A stretch of 64,000 bases of DNA from Shewanella jiangmenensis (GTDB taxonomy: Bacteria; Pseudomonadota; Gammaproteobacteria; Enterobacterales; Shewanellaceae), in assembly GCF_018596335.1 (NCBI RefSeq), contig NZ_JAHEPS010000001.1:1116001-1180000 (forward strand). The letters run 5' to 3'. A program made the translations under genes and the position numbers. This document shows, in pieces, positions 51,083 to 61,379 of this stretch. Each line of letters starts with the position of its first letter. The first letter of the stretch is position 1. Below the pieces are notes generated by a model. It was not told the origin of the DNA. It worked only from the letters and a program-made list of their open reading frames with translations, and ran no database searches.

Positions 51083-52096
51083 TTATGGCGCTACCTGAAC
51101 TTGCTTTTCAGAGGTCAGGGTGACAATCACGCGGCGATCCAGTTGACGCTCGCTGATGCTCTGGCCCTGGGCCTTGCTTTCACCGTCGGCCTGAGTATCA
51201 ATAGACACCACCTCTACGCCACGGCTGGTCAGGTAATCAGACACGGCCGCAATGCGCTTTTCTGACAGACGCTGGTTGTAGCTGCTGTCGCCCTGACTGT
51301 CGGCCTGACCAATCAGTACCAGGGTGTCTTTATCACTTTGCTTTGACAGGGTCACAATCTGGTCAAGCTTGGCCTGACCTTCACCTGACAGGGTGGCAGA
51401 ATCAAAACCGAACAGCACGGCGACACTGGCACTTTCTACTTTGGTTTCGTACTTGGGCGCTACTGGCTCAGGTACTGGCTCCACTACCGGGGCAACAGCA
51501 GCAACCGGGGTCGCCTTGGCACCGAAGCGGTAAGTCAGCTGCACGCCAACGGTTTCGGCATCCATCTGCGCCGTGTTCCACGCAGTTTCATCTATGTCGG
51601 TGAAACGGCGGTACTTGGCGGTAACATCCATATTGTCGGTGATGCGATAGCCCACACCGGCACCCACATAAGGGGTGGTATCGGTGGCGCTGACATAATG
51701 GTCGGCGGCCATGTGGTGTTCGAGGTGGTACTGATAGGCACCGGCCTCACCGGTCAAAAACCATTTTTCAGACAGTGGCAGGGTACCCACCAGGCCGAGC
51801 GTCGCACCGCTCACTTCGATGTTCTGGCCGTGGGCGGCTGCGCCACGCATGTCGGTATCGTTCAGGGTACCTAGGTCTTGCCAGCCGGCTTCGACGGCAA
51901 AATATTTATTCAGCTGATAACCTGCAACCGCGTTCCAGGCTGTGTCTTCACCGTCTTTCAAGTGGCTTTCGGTGGTTACATCATTGAAGTTGGTCTGGCC
52001 TGCGCCGGCGCCGAAATAGAAGCCACTCTCAGGTGCAGCAGCGTTGGCATAAGAAGTTGCAGCGATCAGTGCCAGTGCAATCATTGACTTTTTCAT
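51083..52096 (-). CDS. ompA: OmpA outer-membrane protein
   Basis: 337 residues. Signal peptide MKKSMIALALIAATSYANA, an eight-strand barrel (about 20-180; YFGAGAGQTNFND to LTYRFG), a Pro/Val/Glu-rich linker (VEPVPEPVAPK), and the OmpA peptidoglycan domain (about 215-330; VLFGFDSATLSGEGQAKLDQ, IGQADSQGDSSYNQRLSEKR, RQLDRRVIVTL). AAGGAG is seven bases before the ATG. A 373-base upstream region separates it from the next gene. Function: outer-membrane to peptidoglycan link. Confidence 0.93.
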   Translation of the reverse strand: MKKSMIALALIAATSYANAAAPESGFYFGAGAGQTNFNDVTTESHLKDGEDTAWNAVAGYQLNKYFAVEAGWQDLGTLNDTDMRGAAAHGQNIEVSGATLGLVGTLPLSEKWFLTGEAGAYQYHLEHHMAADHYVSATDTTPYVGAGVGYRITDNMDVTAKYRRFTDIDETAWNTAQMDAETVGVQLTYRFGAKATPVAAVAPVVEPVPEPVAPKYETKVESASVAVLFGFDSATLSGEGQAKLDQIVTLSKQSDKDTLVLIGQADSQGDSSYNQRLSEKRIAAVSDYLTSRGVEVVSIDTQADGESKAQGQSISERQLDRRVIVTLTSEKQVQVAP

Positions 52097-52469
52097 GGTT
52101 CACTCCTTGGTGTATAAACACGTCGTTTTGCGAAAGTGAGGCCATTGTAGGTAACCCAGCGGCGAAGAACGATAAGCCGAACCTAATAGTGATTATTAGA
52201 TAAACAAATACATTGGGTTTAGCTTGCGATGTCGAAACGGGCTGATTCCGGCGCCGCTCGCGGGCATTGCCGTAGCTATAGCCGCATTTCCGGCAAAAAC
52301 TGCGTTAGTGAAGAGACCTAGAGTGGCAACTGGCTGACGATGAAACGAAACAGGCTGACGATGAAACACATCTGGCCTTTGGAACAGGCCAGATGTGAAG
52401 AGAGTCCGGGCAGCCCGCATCCTCAATCAGGCTGGCGGCCATAAAAGGCGCGCCAGCCGCAAGGGCTTA
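52097..52469. other. Intergenic region upstream of ompA
   Basis: 373 bases with no credible gene. The minus-strand end next to ompA should contain its promoter and leader. A direct repeat of GGCTGACGATGAAAC about 20 bases apart lies near 52330-52365, and a hairpin of CTGGCC type near 52372-52391. No specific regulatory motif recognised. Confidence 0.5.
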
Positions 52470-54374
52470 TCAATGGCTCGCGTGCTCTTGCTTGTGGCTA
52501 TGCTCAAGCACACTGACCAGCTTGTCGGTGATATCGTTCTGCAAGCGGGCGACGTCGGTGGGCGCATCAGCTTGCTGCGAAGCCGCCTTCGGGGTTTTAC
52601 CCACAGGCTGCAAGCGACCTTCGAGCATGGTGCCCCAAATGCGGATATCTTTAAGCTCGGCGCTCTGCACCTCAAACGGGCTCTTTTCCAGAATGGTCAG
52701 GTTGGCGTCCTTACCCACTTCCAGTGAGCCGATACGGTTTTCCTGCTGAATAGCATAAGCGGCACCAATAGTGATGGCCTTCAGCGCTTCATCGAGCGGC
52801 ACCTTGTGCTCGGGGCCTACCACATCGCCTTCATAGGTCACCCGGTTTACCGCCGCCCACACCAACTGCATCGGCTTGGCCGGTGCCATCGGCATATCCG
52901 AGTGGAACGACAGCGAGCCACCCCACTTCAGTACATCGCCGTGGGGAACCATGTTCGGCATTTCCGACTCACGCATACCCATGGTGCCGTAACGGCCTGC
53001 CAGCGCCGTCACATAGTAGGGGTTGGACGACACAATGCCGCCAAGTTCAATCCAGCGCTTAACCTGCTCGGGGCGGGCAAAGCCGAAATGCGACAGCATG
53101 GTGCGATGATCTTTGCGCGGATTGCGCTTCATCGCCTCTTCAAGGGACGACAGCACCATATCAAAACCCGCATCGCCGTTGTTGTGGATAGTCAGCTGAT
53201 AGCCCGCGTCCCAATAGGTATCGAACGCCTTGCCAAAGTTCTTGGGCTCCATAATCCATTCGCCATGGTGGCCATCGGCATAGCCGTCCTTCATCTGCAT
53301 CAGTTGACTGAAAATGGCGCCATCGCTGAAAAGCTTAATCTGCTTGGGCAGATAGCGGGTGCGGCCTTCGCCCCAATACATCACCCGCTCGGTTTCGGCC
53401 AGCATACGTGCAGGCTCAGTACCAAAGCTGTTGGCCATGGACTTACCATCCACCACAAAGTAGTGGTTGAACGGAGTTGCCGCCGGGCTGTACACAGAGT
53501 TCACCAGCTCCTGCAACGGCTTACTGACCACACCACCCGGCTCTGATGCCGTGGTAATGCCGTTTTGGTGGTAGTAGTCAACGCTGAACTCCAGCCCTTC
53601 TTTGAAGATTTCCGGGGTTGCCATCAAGGGTGCCAGCTTAGTCAGTGCACTGAAAAAGCCTTGCTCATACATATGGCCGCGATCCAAATCGATGGCCTTT
53701 TGAGCCCCCTCACCCTGGGCGCTGACAAAGGCGGCGTCTATGCCCGCCAGTTTCAGTGCTGCCGAGTTCAGGAAAACCTCATGGCAGGAGCGGTGCCAGA
53801 CCACCACAGGGAAATCCGGCGCCAGCTTGTCCAGATAACTGCGCGACAAGTCCTTGCCGTGCATGTAGTGGTGATAACCCCAGGTGACAAACGCCTTACG
53901 CTTGCCGTTATTGGTTTGACGGAATTCTTCAATCGCCGCGGCGAGGCGCTTGGCATATTCCTTGGGCTCGCGCACCGCTGGCGAAAAGCCATCAATGGCA
54001 TCCCAATCTTCAATGGAAATCACCTTGCTGCTCATTGTCAGTGCCGCCAGCACAGGGTGCACATGCTCTTCGACAAAGCCCGGCATCACCACCATGCCAT
54101 TAAAGGATTTATCCAGCCTGGCATCCGGGCCAACCACCTTGCCCACCTCGGCCTTGCTGCCCACGGCCAGAATGCGGCCATCCTGCACGGCAATCGCCTC
54201 GGCGCGGGGATTGGCGGGATCCATGGTAATAAACTCTTTGGCGGTATAAACCACCACAGGGGATCCACTTCCCTCGGCAATCTTTGCCGCATCCTGCATC
54301 GCGCCGGTACCGGCAAAGACCTGCCCGGCCAGGGTGGCCGTTACAACCACGGCGCAAACAGACAATGTTTTCAT
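52470..54374 (-). CDS. Exported amidohydrolase family 3 protein with His-rich tail
   Basis: 634 residues. GGAGG lies nine bases before ATG 54374. Signal peptide to about QVFA-GTG, then the Amidohydro_3 domain: VMPGFVEEHVHPVLA gives the HxH pair, with TIHNNGDAGFD and LSHFGFARPEQ further on. The C-terminal residues HSHKQEHASH are His-rich, as in the other amidohydrolase at 46013. Substrate unknown. The frame is open upstream to 54431, but SD and signal peptide fix the start. Confidence 0.88.
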   Translation of the reverse strand: MKTLSVCAVVVTATLAGQVFAGTGAMQDAAKIAEGSGSPVVVYTAKEFITMDPANPRAEAIAVQDGRILAVGSKAEVGKVVGPDARLDKSFNGMVVMPGFVEEHVHPVLAALTMSSKVISIEDWDAIDGFSPAVREPKEYAKRLAAAIEEFRQTNNGKRKAFVTWGYHHYMHGKDLSRSYLDKLAPDFPVVVWHRSCHEVFLNSAALKLAGIDAAFVSAQGEGAQKAIDLDRGHMYEQGFFSALTKLAPLMATPEIFKEGLEFSVDYYHQNGITTASEPGGVVSKPLQELVNSVYSPAATPFNHYFVVDGKSMANSFGTEPARMLAETERVMYWGEGRTRYLPKQIKLFSDGAIFSQLMQMKDGYADGHHGEWIMEPKNFGKAFDTYWDAGYQLTIHNNGDAGFDMVLSSLEEAMKRNPRKDHRTMLSHFGFARPEQVKRWIELGGIVSSNPYYVTALAGRYGTMGMRESEMPNMVPHGDVLKWGGSLSFHSDMPMAPAKPMQLVWAAVNRVTYEGDVVGPEHKVPLDEALKAITIGAAYAIQQENRIGSLEVGKDANLTILEKSPFEVQSAELKDIRIWGTMLEGRLQPVGKTPKAASQQADAPTDVARLQNDITDKLVSVLEHSHKQEHASH

Positions 54375-54606
54375 TTCCCTTCCTCCATGAGTAGATGTTG
54401 CCGGCGTGATAGCGCAAAGCAGCCCCGACATTGACCTGCAAAATCCTAGCAGATGCCGCGATACTTAAGTGAAAACAAATATGTAAACTATTGACTTACA
54501 ATGTTAAAAATCAAACCTAGGTCGCATAATTCATTTGCGTGGATTATCAAAACGAAGCCGATTGATAAGCGCCGCCACTGCATTCGGCGCAGCTATCATA
54601 AGCACA

Positions 54607-54634
54607 ATAAAAACGGGAAGCCTTGGCTTCCCGT
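54607..54634 (-). terminator. Terminator after mscL
   Basis: Stem ACGGGAAGCC / GGCTTCCCGT, loop TT, then a minus-strand T-run (A at 54609-54613). Confidence 0.8.
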
Positions 54635-54670
54635 TCGTTATGCTTGCGGCTTAATGCCCAAGGGCTGCAC

Positions 54671-55081
54671 TCAATCGGCCTTGTTTTTGGCCAGCAGGTC
54701 GCGGATTTCCTGCAGCAAGACCACTTCATCTGACGGCTTGGCAGGGGCAGCTGGAGCCGCTTCCTCTTTCTTTTTCAAGGTGTTGATGGCTTTGATACCC
54801 ACGAATACCGCCAATGCGATAATCACAAAATCAATCACGGTTTGGATAAAGGCGCCGTACTTAAGCAGCACAGCCGGGGTATTTTCGGTTGCTTCTTTCA
54901 GCACCACCGCCAAGTCGCTGAAATCCACACCGCCCAGCAGCATACCAATCGGCGGCATCACCACATCACCCACGAAAGAGGACACAATTTTACCGAATGC
55001 AGCACCAATAATGATACCCACGGCCATATCCACCACATTGCCCTTTACTGCAAATTCTTTGAATTCTTTAATAAAACTCAT
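54671..55081 (-). CDS. mscL: Large-conductance mechanosensitive channel
   Basis: 136 residues (E. coli 136). N-terminal helix [17 protein letters not shown]1 ([18 protein letters not shown]), a periplasmic loop and TM2 ([15 protein letters not shown]), ending in the acidic-basic cytoplasmic helix [16 protein letters not shown]. Opens under membrane tension to release solutes in hypo-osmotic shock. ATG 55081 with GGGGAG upstream is clear; the frame continues upstream but is not coding. Confidence 0.96.
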   Translation of the reverse strand: MSFIKEFKEFAVKGNVVDMAVGIIIGAAFGKIVSSFVGDVVMPPIGMLLGGVDFSDLAVVLKEATENTPAVLLKYGAFIQTVIDFVIIALAVFVGIKAINTLKKKEEAAPAAPAKPSDEVVLLQEIRDLLAKNKAD

Positions 55082-55304
55082 CTTTAGCTCCCCGAGATTT
55101 CTAATGCTGTTACACAGTCCATGCAGTTGTAACACCATCAGATACAAAACAAAAGCCATGGGCCCAAGTTTGTTCCACAGCAACCGCCAAAAAGCATGCC
55201 AATCAAGGGATAAAATGCCAAAAACCAACACAAACACGGCATCAATAACGACAGGCAGTGCGGCACCTATAACGCAAACCCACAGGGCTTATTTGGCAAA
55301 GCGC

Positions 55305-55332
55305 ATAAAAAAGCCCGGCGAACCGGGCTTTT
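55305..55332. terminator. Terminator after the large TonB receptor gene
   Basis: Stem AAAAGCCCGG / CCGGGCTTTT with a CGAA loop, just past the stop codon. Confidence 0.8.
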
Positions 55333-55358
55333 CCATACGCAGTTACTGCAATGTGCTA

Positions 55359-58319
55359 TCAGAACTTGAAGCGCACACCGGCGTAGTAGCGGCGGCCAAT
55401 GGCATCGTAAGTACCGGCATCGGTTTCAACGCCGGTATCGGCGCCCGGCAGACCTGAGATGATAGGCGCAGGATCGGCATCAAACAGGTTGTTCACCCCG
55501 ATGTAGAACTCGGCCACATCAAATGGCTGATAGGCCACGTTCAGGTCGTGATAGGTCACAGAGCCCACACTCACTGACTCAGGTGCCAGTTTCTTACTGG
55601 TCAGGAAGCTGTCATCCAGATAAGACTCGCCGATGAAGGTGGTGTTCCACGCCACGGTCAGGTCTTCCCACTGATAGCCCAGCGACAGATAGAACTTGTT
55701 TTCCGGCGCGCCCACTTCGCCAGCGAACGGATCTTTTTCAGAGCCGGGCAGCGGAATGGCATAACCTTCAATCACATGGGTGTACGACAGACGGGCATTG
55801 GCCTGACCGGTCAGACCGTAATCACCCAGATCCTTGGAGTAGCTCACCACCACGTCCACACCTGAGGTGGCAAAGCCGCCGCTGTTGGACACGCCTGAGT
55901 CGATGTATTCCAATGTACCTATGTTGTTGTTACCTGTGGTTTGGCCACGACGGGTAACGAACTGACACAGGCTGGTGTCGCCGCCGCCATAGCACTGATC
56001 CAGAATAAACTGGCGCGGCGTAGATACGATGGCATCTTCAATCTCAATGTCGAAGTAATCGACGTTGAAGTCGAAATCTTCCAGCACGGCGATGTTTTCA
56101 GGTGACACAGTCACGCCAAAGGTCCAGGACTTACCTGTCTCAGGGTCAAGATTCGGGTTACCGCGGTTATAACCACTGATGCCCTGCAAGTCGGCCTGGG
56201 TCTGGGTAAAGGCACCATTGGCCTGAATGTTGGCCATGATGAGCGGATCTTTACGGCACGCCTCAGCGGCGGCACCCGCTGTGGTGGCGGTTACGCCGTT
56301 ACAGGGGTCAGTCAGGCCAGATGGATAATCCTGGCTTGGTGGTGAGAACAGCTCGTTGATGTTTGGCGCACGGGTCGATTCGGCGCGGATAGCACGGAAA
56401 CGCACTTCTTCAATCGGCGCCCAGTCCAGTGCCACGTTCCAGCTGGTGGTGTTACCCACGGTGGAATAGTCAGAGAAACGTACCGCACCGCGCAGATTCA
56501 GCTGGTCAGCCAGGAATACATCGGCAAGCAGCGGAACGTTTACCTCGGTGTAATATTCCATCACATCAAAGCCGCCTTCGGTACGCGGAATGGCGTTACC
56601 GGCGTTAAGGCCAGCCTGCTGCAGCGGGTCAAACTCAGAGCGGGAAAACTCCTCACGGTACTCGGCGCCCACCGCCAGACCGACACTGCCCGCAGGCAAA
56701 TCGAACAGATCGCCGTTAACGTTAAGACCAGCCACTTTTTGTGAGGTAAAGGTCGACAGCATGCCCGGCGCATTGATGTACTTAGCGGCCTCGGGGGTAA
56801 TGCTGCCGGCACCAAACACGTTTACCGGCACGCAGCCCTGGGCGCGGGCATCGGCATCGATACACATCAGATTGCCGTTGGCATCCTTATAGGCCTGCAG
56901 TGCATGCTTGAAGTTCAGCACGTTCACCTGGCCGCTCGACACCTGCGACTCCTTGGTGGCGCCGTAGTTGTAGAAGGCATCCAGATACCAGCCATCGGTA
57001 ATTTCACCTTCAACACCGCCAACGATACGGAAAGTATCACGATCGGCGATATTGCCGCGGTTACCTATGTCGGTCATACGGCGGGTAAAGCCAATGTCAC
57101 GGAAACCGTCACCGTCGGTGTCGGTGGCGGCATTAAATACCGCATCCGGAACGAAGGGGTTACGCACCATCACATCTTTGCCGCCCTGGTTCACCAGAAA
57201 CTCAATTGGCAACTGGCCGCCGGTGCTTGGGAACAAATCTTCCGACGACAGTGCAAACGGCTCGAGTTCAGTCTGGGTCTGGGAGGAGGCGTAAGTACCT
57301 TCCATGAAGGTGCTCCAGCCTTCAGACAACTCATACTTACCGCTGGTCGCCAGCAGATAGCGCTCTACCGGAATCGCAATTGTGCGATAGTTGTTACGGT
57401 TAAAGCCGTTGGCCTCACGGGTGGCCGAGCCGTTAGTAGACCAGCCTTCAATCAGCTTGCCGTTTTTATCGTAGGTAAATTGGGTATCACCGGCAAAGAA
57501 ACGGCCCTGCGGCGCAAAACTGGAGTAGAAGGGGCGAACCGGCGTAAACATATCTTCGGCTTTGCCGGTTTGCGCGCCCAATGAGGTCTGGTCGACGGCA
57601 GAGCGCTCTCTGTCACGCGAATATACGGCGCCCTGATCGGTATAGGCACCGTGGATCATGATGTTGCCTTTACCGTTGGACGACGAAGTCCCCATGGTAA
57701 ACTGCAGCTGGTTTTCTTCGGCATCGCCTTCGGCGCTTTGTCCGCCCTGCACATCAAACTCAACACCTTCAAACTCTTGTTTGTAGATGATGTTTACCAC
57801 ACCCGCTACCGCATCAGAGCCATACACAGCCGACGCGCCGCCGGTCATGATATCGACCCGCTCGATAAACTGAGTAGGAATGGTGTTCAAATCCACCGCT
57901 GCACTGCCGGGAATACCGGATACAAAGCGGCGACCATTCACCAGCACCAGCGTACGATCTGTACCCAGGTTACGCAGGTCCACGGTGGCCACACCGGCGC
58001 TGGAGGTAGAGAAGTTGGAGTTGGTACGGCTGATGGCCGGTGAACCAAACGCCGGGTTCTTCAGCAGCAGGTCCTGAATGTTGGCCACGCTGGATGAGTC
58101 AATTTCCTTGGCATCCACGGTTTGCACCGGCGAGAAGCCCTGCAGATCGGTGCCGCGCATGCGCGAGCCTGTAACCTGAATGCGTTCCACCGAGGCATCT
58201 TTGGCAGTGCTTTCGGTATTTTCTTCGTCGGCGGCATATGCTGGTGTCAGACCGGACCAGGCTGCACTTCCCAAGGTTCCAATCAAAACTGCATGCGTCA
58301 ATTTGTTTATTTTAAACAT
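55359..58319 (-). CDS. TonB-dependent receptor, large (Caulobacter-type), unknown substrate
   Basis: 986 residues. Signal peptide to about PAYA-ADE, TonB box VERIQVTGSRMRG (about 45-55), plug with TVDLRNLGTDRTLVLVNGRR, GSAAVDLNTIPTQFIERVDI and GGASAVYGSDAVAGVVNII, and a long barrel ending in YYAGVRFKF (terminal Phe). Size and motif style match receptors for large compounds such as peptides or glycans and not siderophores, and I see no Fur box in the upstream 300 bases. GGGAGATTGACT precedes ATG 58319; a TTG at 58325 is in frame. Divergent from an S9 peptidase gene. Confidence 0.88.
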   Translation of the reverse strand: MFKINKLTHAVLIGTLGSAAWSGLTPAYAADEENTESTAKDASVERIQVTGSRMRGTDLQGFSPVQTVDAKEIDSSSVANIQDLLLKNPAFGSPAISRTNSNFSTSSAGVATVDLRNLGTDRTLVLVNGRRFVSGIPGSAAVDLNTIPTQFIERVDIMTGGASAVYGSDAVAGVVNIIYKQEFEGVEFDVQGGQSAEGDAEENQLQFTMGTSSSNGKGNIMIHGAYTDQGAVYSRDRERSAVDQTSLGAQTGKAEDMFTPVRPFYSSFAPQGRFFAGDTQFTYDKNGKLIEGWSTNGSATREANGFNRNNYRTIAIPVERYLLATSGKYELSEGWSTFMEGTYASSQTQTELEPFALSSEDLFPSTGGQLPIEFLVNQGGKDVMVRNPFVPDAVFNAATDTDGDGFRDIGFTRRMTDIGNRGNIADRDTFRIVGGVEGEITDGWYLDAFYNYGATKESQVSSGQVNVLNFKHALQAYKDANGNLMCIDADARAQGCVPVNVFGAGSITPEAAKYINAPGMLSTFTSQKVAGLNVNGDLFDLPAGSVGLAVGAEYREEFSRSEFDPLQQAGLNAGNAIPRTEGGFDVMEYYTEVNVPLLADVFLADQLNLRGAVRFSDYSTVGNTTSWNVALDWAPIEEVRFRAIRAESTRAPNINELFSPPSQDYPSGLTDPCNGVTATTAGAAAEACRKDPLIMANIQANGAFTQTQADLQGISGYNRGNPNLDPETGKSWTFGVTVSPENIAVLEDFDFNVDYFDIEIEDAIVSTPRQFILDQCYGGGDTSLCQFVTRRGQTTGNNNIGTLEYIDSGVSNSGGFATSGVDVVVSYSKDLGDYGLTGQANARLSYTHVIEGYAIPLPGSEKDPFAGEVGAPENKFYLSLGYQWEDLTVAWNTTFIGESYLDDSFLTSKKLAPESVSVGSVTYHDLNVAYQPFDVAEFYIGVNNLFDADPAPIISGLPGADTGVETDAGTYDAIGRRYYAGVRFKF

Positions 58320-59124
58320 AGTCAATCTCCCTTGACTTTCATTTTATAAATACGGAGTTTCCGCTCGAAAAATAAACCATGAAAAAAATAAACGAACAAC
58401 TCACCGGAATATTGAGTTACAAATGCAGATGAAAGAGTTACAAATTAAACATTAATTAAACAATACAAGCAGAATGCAACCACATGAATAAAATGAGCTT
58501 TTAATTTAAAATGCATCATTTACTTAACAATCAACCCTATTTGAAACGAGATATTTGTTAAAAATAAATTAAAAATCATTCTTAAGATTTAGCATTAAGA
58601 AATTAACTAACTCTTTAGCCATAAATTAGCTTTTAATCACTAAAATTGCGATGCGAATACTCATGAAATCCGCGTATGAACGGGTTAATTACCGTATGAC
58701 AAACCTTTATTTACAGCTTATTTGTTACACCCCCGAAACTTATTCACTTTAACCCTTTCGATTTCTGTGACTATGCTCACCGTTTTCCGTCAACCTTTGT
58801 AAAGCAAAATGCAGCCTTGATCTCCGCCAAACCGACAACTAAGCGTCTCAAACGCCTCAGCCGGATTAATGACAGTTAAAGGTTAGTGTCGTAAGGTAAG
58901 TGCGCTTTAACCTATCCGGCGCCAGCCGGTAATTAGGGAAGGACTTGTTAGCAGCTTCCCTGAAAAGGCAAGTCTTGCGGTGGTGCCAGGCGGATATCGC
59001 CACCGCATCTAAGTTAAAAGACGATATAGAAAAGACGATATAGAAAGGACGACATTGAGAGGAAAACCTCGGCAGAAGGTCAATTCCCAACGACTGTGGA
59101 TAGCGCAATCCTGGAGCCCATTGC
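58320..59124. other. Large AT-rich intergenic region between receptor and S9 peptidase
   Basis: 805 bases with no convincing gene. The first 400 bases are strongly AT-rich with runs of A and T, unlike the rest of the window. Near the peptidase gene is a 14-bp tandem repeat (59016-59043). Possible shared regulation of both flanking genes; no specific motif found. Confidence 0.5.
59016..59049. repeat. 14-bp tandem repeat upstream of the S9 peptidase gene
   Basis: AAAAGACGATATAG occurs twice in a row (59016-59029, 59030-59043) followed by a shorter degraded third copy (AAAGGACGAC). Confidence 0.8.
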
Positions 59125-61206
59125 ATGAATAAAATCCATTTACTAACCGCGCTGTGTCTGTTTCCGCTGCTGTCAAACGCGGCCGACGACACCAGCACGC
59201 CTGCAACCAACGCAGCAACAACCAACACGGATGCCAACACATCCGAGCGGCTGCTCAGCGTCGAGCGCCTGTGGCAACTGGAGCGGGTCGGCTCGCCGGT
59301 GGTGTCACCCAGCGGCCAGTACATCATCGCGCCCGTGACCCGTTTCGATGTGAAAGAAGACAAGGGTTATACCCGTCTGTGGCTGTTTGACCGCGATGGC
59401 AACAAGCAGCGCCCTATCACCGCCGAGGGTCTCGGTGCCAGCGAGCCGGTGTTCTCCCCCGACAGCAGCACCCTCGCCTTTGTCAGCAAGCGCGACAAAG
59501 ACGATGCCGGTCAGATTTATCTGCTACCGATGACAGGCCCGGGCGAAGCCCAGCGCCTGACCGAAGTGCCCACCGGCGTGTATGGCATCAAGTGGGTCGG
59601 CAAGCACCTCTACTTTATTGCCAATGTGTGGCCGCAAAAAACCTGGGAAGAAATGGCAGCCCAAATCAAGGCGGATAAAGACAAAAAGCTCTCTGCCCGT
59701 CAGTGGAACGCTCTGCCCTATTCCCAGTTTGATCACTGGATAGACGAAAACCGTCAGGCCCATGTGTTCCGTATCGCCCAGAGCGGTGGCGTGGTCGAAG
59801 CCATCACCCAGCCACTTGGCCGCGAGCTGCCACGCTCAAGCCAAAGTTCAGCTGACTACGATATCGATGCCAGCGAGAAGTACATCGCCTTTACCTCCAA
59901 CGGCTGGGACAATCAGGTTGACCCCAATATCGACCTGTTCCTCGCCCGCATCGGCAGCAACAAGGCCGACAACCTGACGCCGGACAACAAGGCGCCGGAT
60001 GACAGCCCAAGCTTCAGCCCCGATGGCGACACCCTCGCCTTCAGCCGCCAGCATATTCAGGGTTTTTATGCCGACACGGCACGGCTTATGCTGTACGACA
60101 TCGGCAGTAAAAAACTGCAGTCCCTCACCGATGGCTGGGATCGCTCACTGGGCAGCTTTATCTGGAGTCAGGACGGCAAGAGCCTGTTCAGCAGCATTGA
60201 TGACGCCGCCACCCAGCGCCTGTATCAAATCGATGCCAAAACCGGCAAGCCAAGGGCCATCACCAAAGACACCAGCTTTGGCGCGCCGGCCATTGCCGAC
60301 AAAAACACCCTGGTGGCCACCAACGAAAGCTTCCTCTATCCGTCACACCTGGTGACTGTGGATGTAAAAAGCGGCAAAACCACTCGCCTTGATAATTTCA
60401 ACGATGAGCTGCTTAAGCAAACCGACCTGGGTCACTATGAATCCGTGACCTACAAGGGCGCCGATGGCAAAGACATCCAGATGTGGGTGCACTACCCACC
60501 CGGGTTTGACAAGAGCAAGAAGTACCCGCTGTTCCTGCTTATACATGGCGGCCCTCACAACGCCATTGGCGACTCGTTCAGCTACCGCTGGAATGCCCAG
60601 ACCTTTTCGTCCTGGGGTTATGTCACCGCCTGGCCTAACTTCCACGGCTCCAGCGGTTTTGGGCAGGAATTTGCCGATGCCATCAACCCTGACTGGCGCA
60701 CCAAGCCACTGGCGGATATTCAGGGTGCCACCAAATACTTTGAGTCTCAGCCCTGGATTGATACCGAGCGCATGGTGGCCGGCGGTGCCAGCTACGGCGG
60801 CTACCTGACGTCAGTGCTGCTCGGCACCGAGCATCCGTTCAAGGCGCTGCTTATTCATGCCGCGGTGTACAACATGTACTCGCAGATGTCGGCCGACTTT
60901 GCCGTGCATGGCACCCGCTTTGGCGGCTACTGGGAAAACCCCGAGATCTACAAAAACATCTCGCCCCACTACCACGCCGACAAGTTCAAAACCCCAACCC
61001 TGGTTATTCACGGCCAGCTGGATTACCGCGTCCCCGTGGGCCAGGGCTTTGAGCTGTTCCGCACCCTGCAAAGCAAGGGCATTGAGTCGCGGATGATTTA
61101 CTTCCCCGATGAGAACCACTGGATCCTTAAGCCAAATAACTCCATTTATTGGTACAACGAGGTTAAAGACTGGATGACCCGCTTCGCCGAGCCGGGCGCG
61201 CGCTGA
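59125..61206 (+). CDS. S9 family prolyl-oligopeptidase-like peptidase, exported
   Basis: 693 residues. Signal peptide to about LSNA-ADD, a low-complexity Thr/Asn/Ala segment, a beta-propeller (about 60-420) and the alpha/beta-hydrolase peptidase domain. Catalytic Ser556 (GGASYGGY), Asp633 (HGQLDYRVP) and His665 (DENHWI). Close to bacterial dipeptidyl-peptidase 5 or acylaminoacyl-peptidase types in the S9C/S9B group. Likely periplasmic. The weak SD (GGAGCCC, about 8 bases upstream) fits ATG 59125. Strong terminator downstream. The TonB receptor gene diverges from it. Confidence 0.92.
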   Translation: MNKIHLLTALCLFPLLSNAADDTSTPATNAATTNTDANTSERLLSVERLWQLERVGSPVVSPSGQYIIAPVTRFDVKEDKGYTRLWLFDRDGNKQRPITAEGLGASEPVFSPDSSTLAFVSKRDKDDAGQIYLLPMTGPGEAQRLTEVPTGVYGIKWVGKHLYFIANVWPQKTWEEMAAQIKADKDKKLSARQWNALPYSQFDHWIDENRQAHVFRIAQSGGVVEAITQPLGRELPRSSQSSADYDIDASEKYIAFTSNGWDNQVDPNIDLFLARIGSNKADNLTPDNKAPDDSPSFSPDGDTLAFSRQHIQGFYADTARLMLYDIGSKKLQSLTDGWDRSLGSFIWSQDGKSLFSSIDDAATQRLYQIDAKTGKPRAITKDTSFGAPAIADKNTLVATNESFLYPSHLVTVDVKSGKTTRLDNFNDELLKQTDLGHYESVTYKGADGKDIQMWVHYPPGFDKSKKYPLFLLIHGGPHNAIGDSFSYRWNAQTFSSWGYVTAWPNFHGSSGFGQEFADAINPDWRTKPLADIQGATKYFESQPWIDTERMVAGGASYGGYLTSVLLGTEHPFKALLIHAAVYNMYSQMSADFAVHGTRFGGYWENPEIYKNISPHYHADKFKTPTLVIHGQLDYRVPVGQGFELFRTLQSKGIESRMIYFPDENHWILKPNNSIYWYNEVKDWMTRFAEPGAR

Positions 61207-61220
61207 TCCTGCGATAGCCA

Positions 61221-61247
61221 ACGGCCCCGCTTGCGGGGCCGTTTTTT
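61221..61247 (+). terminator. Terminator after the S9 peptidase gene
   Basis: Stem ACGGCCCCGC / GCGGGGCCGT with a TT loop and six T. Confidence 0.9.
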
Positions 61248-61379
61248 GAGGTGTTCTCCAACGCGATCTCATTGTTCTGCCTACCTAGTACGACCAGCAG
61301 TATTGTTGGTTGGCTAAGGCCGACTATCTCTATAAACTCCGTGACCAAGATCACAACCGCATTTTGAAGGACAGCCAGC

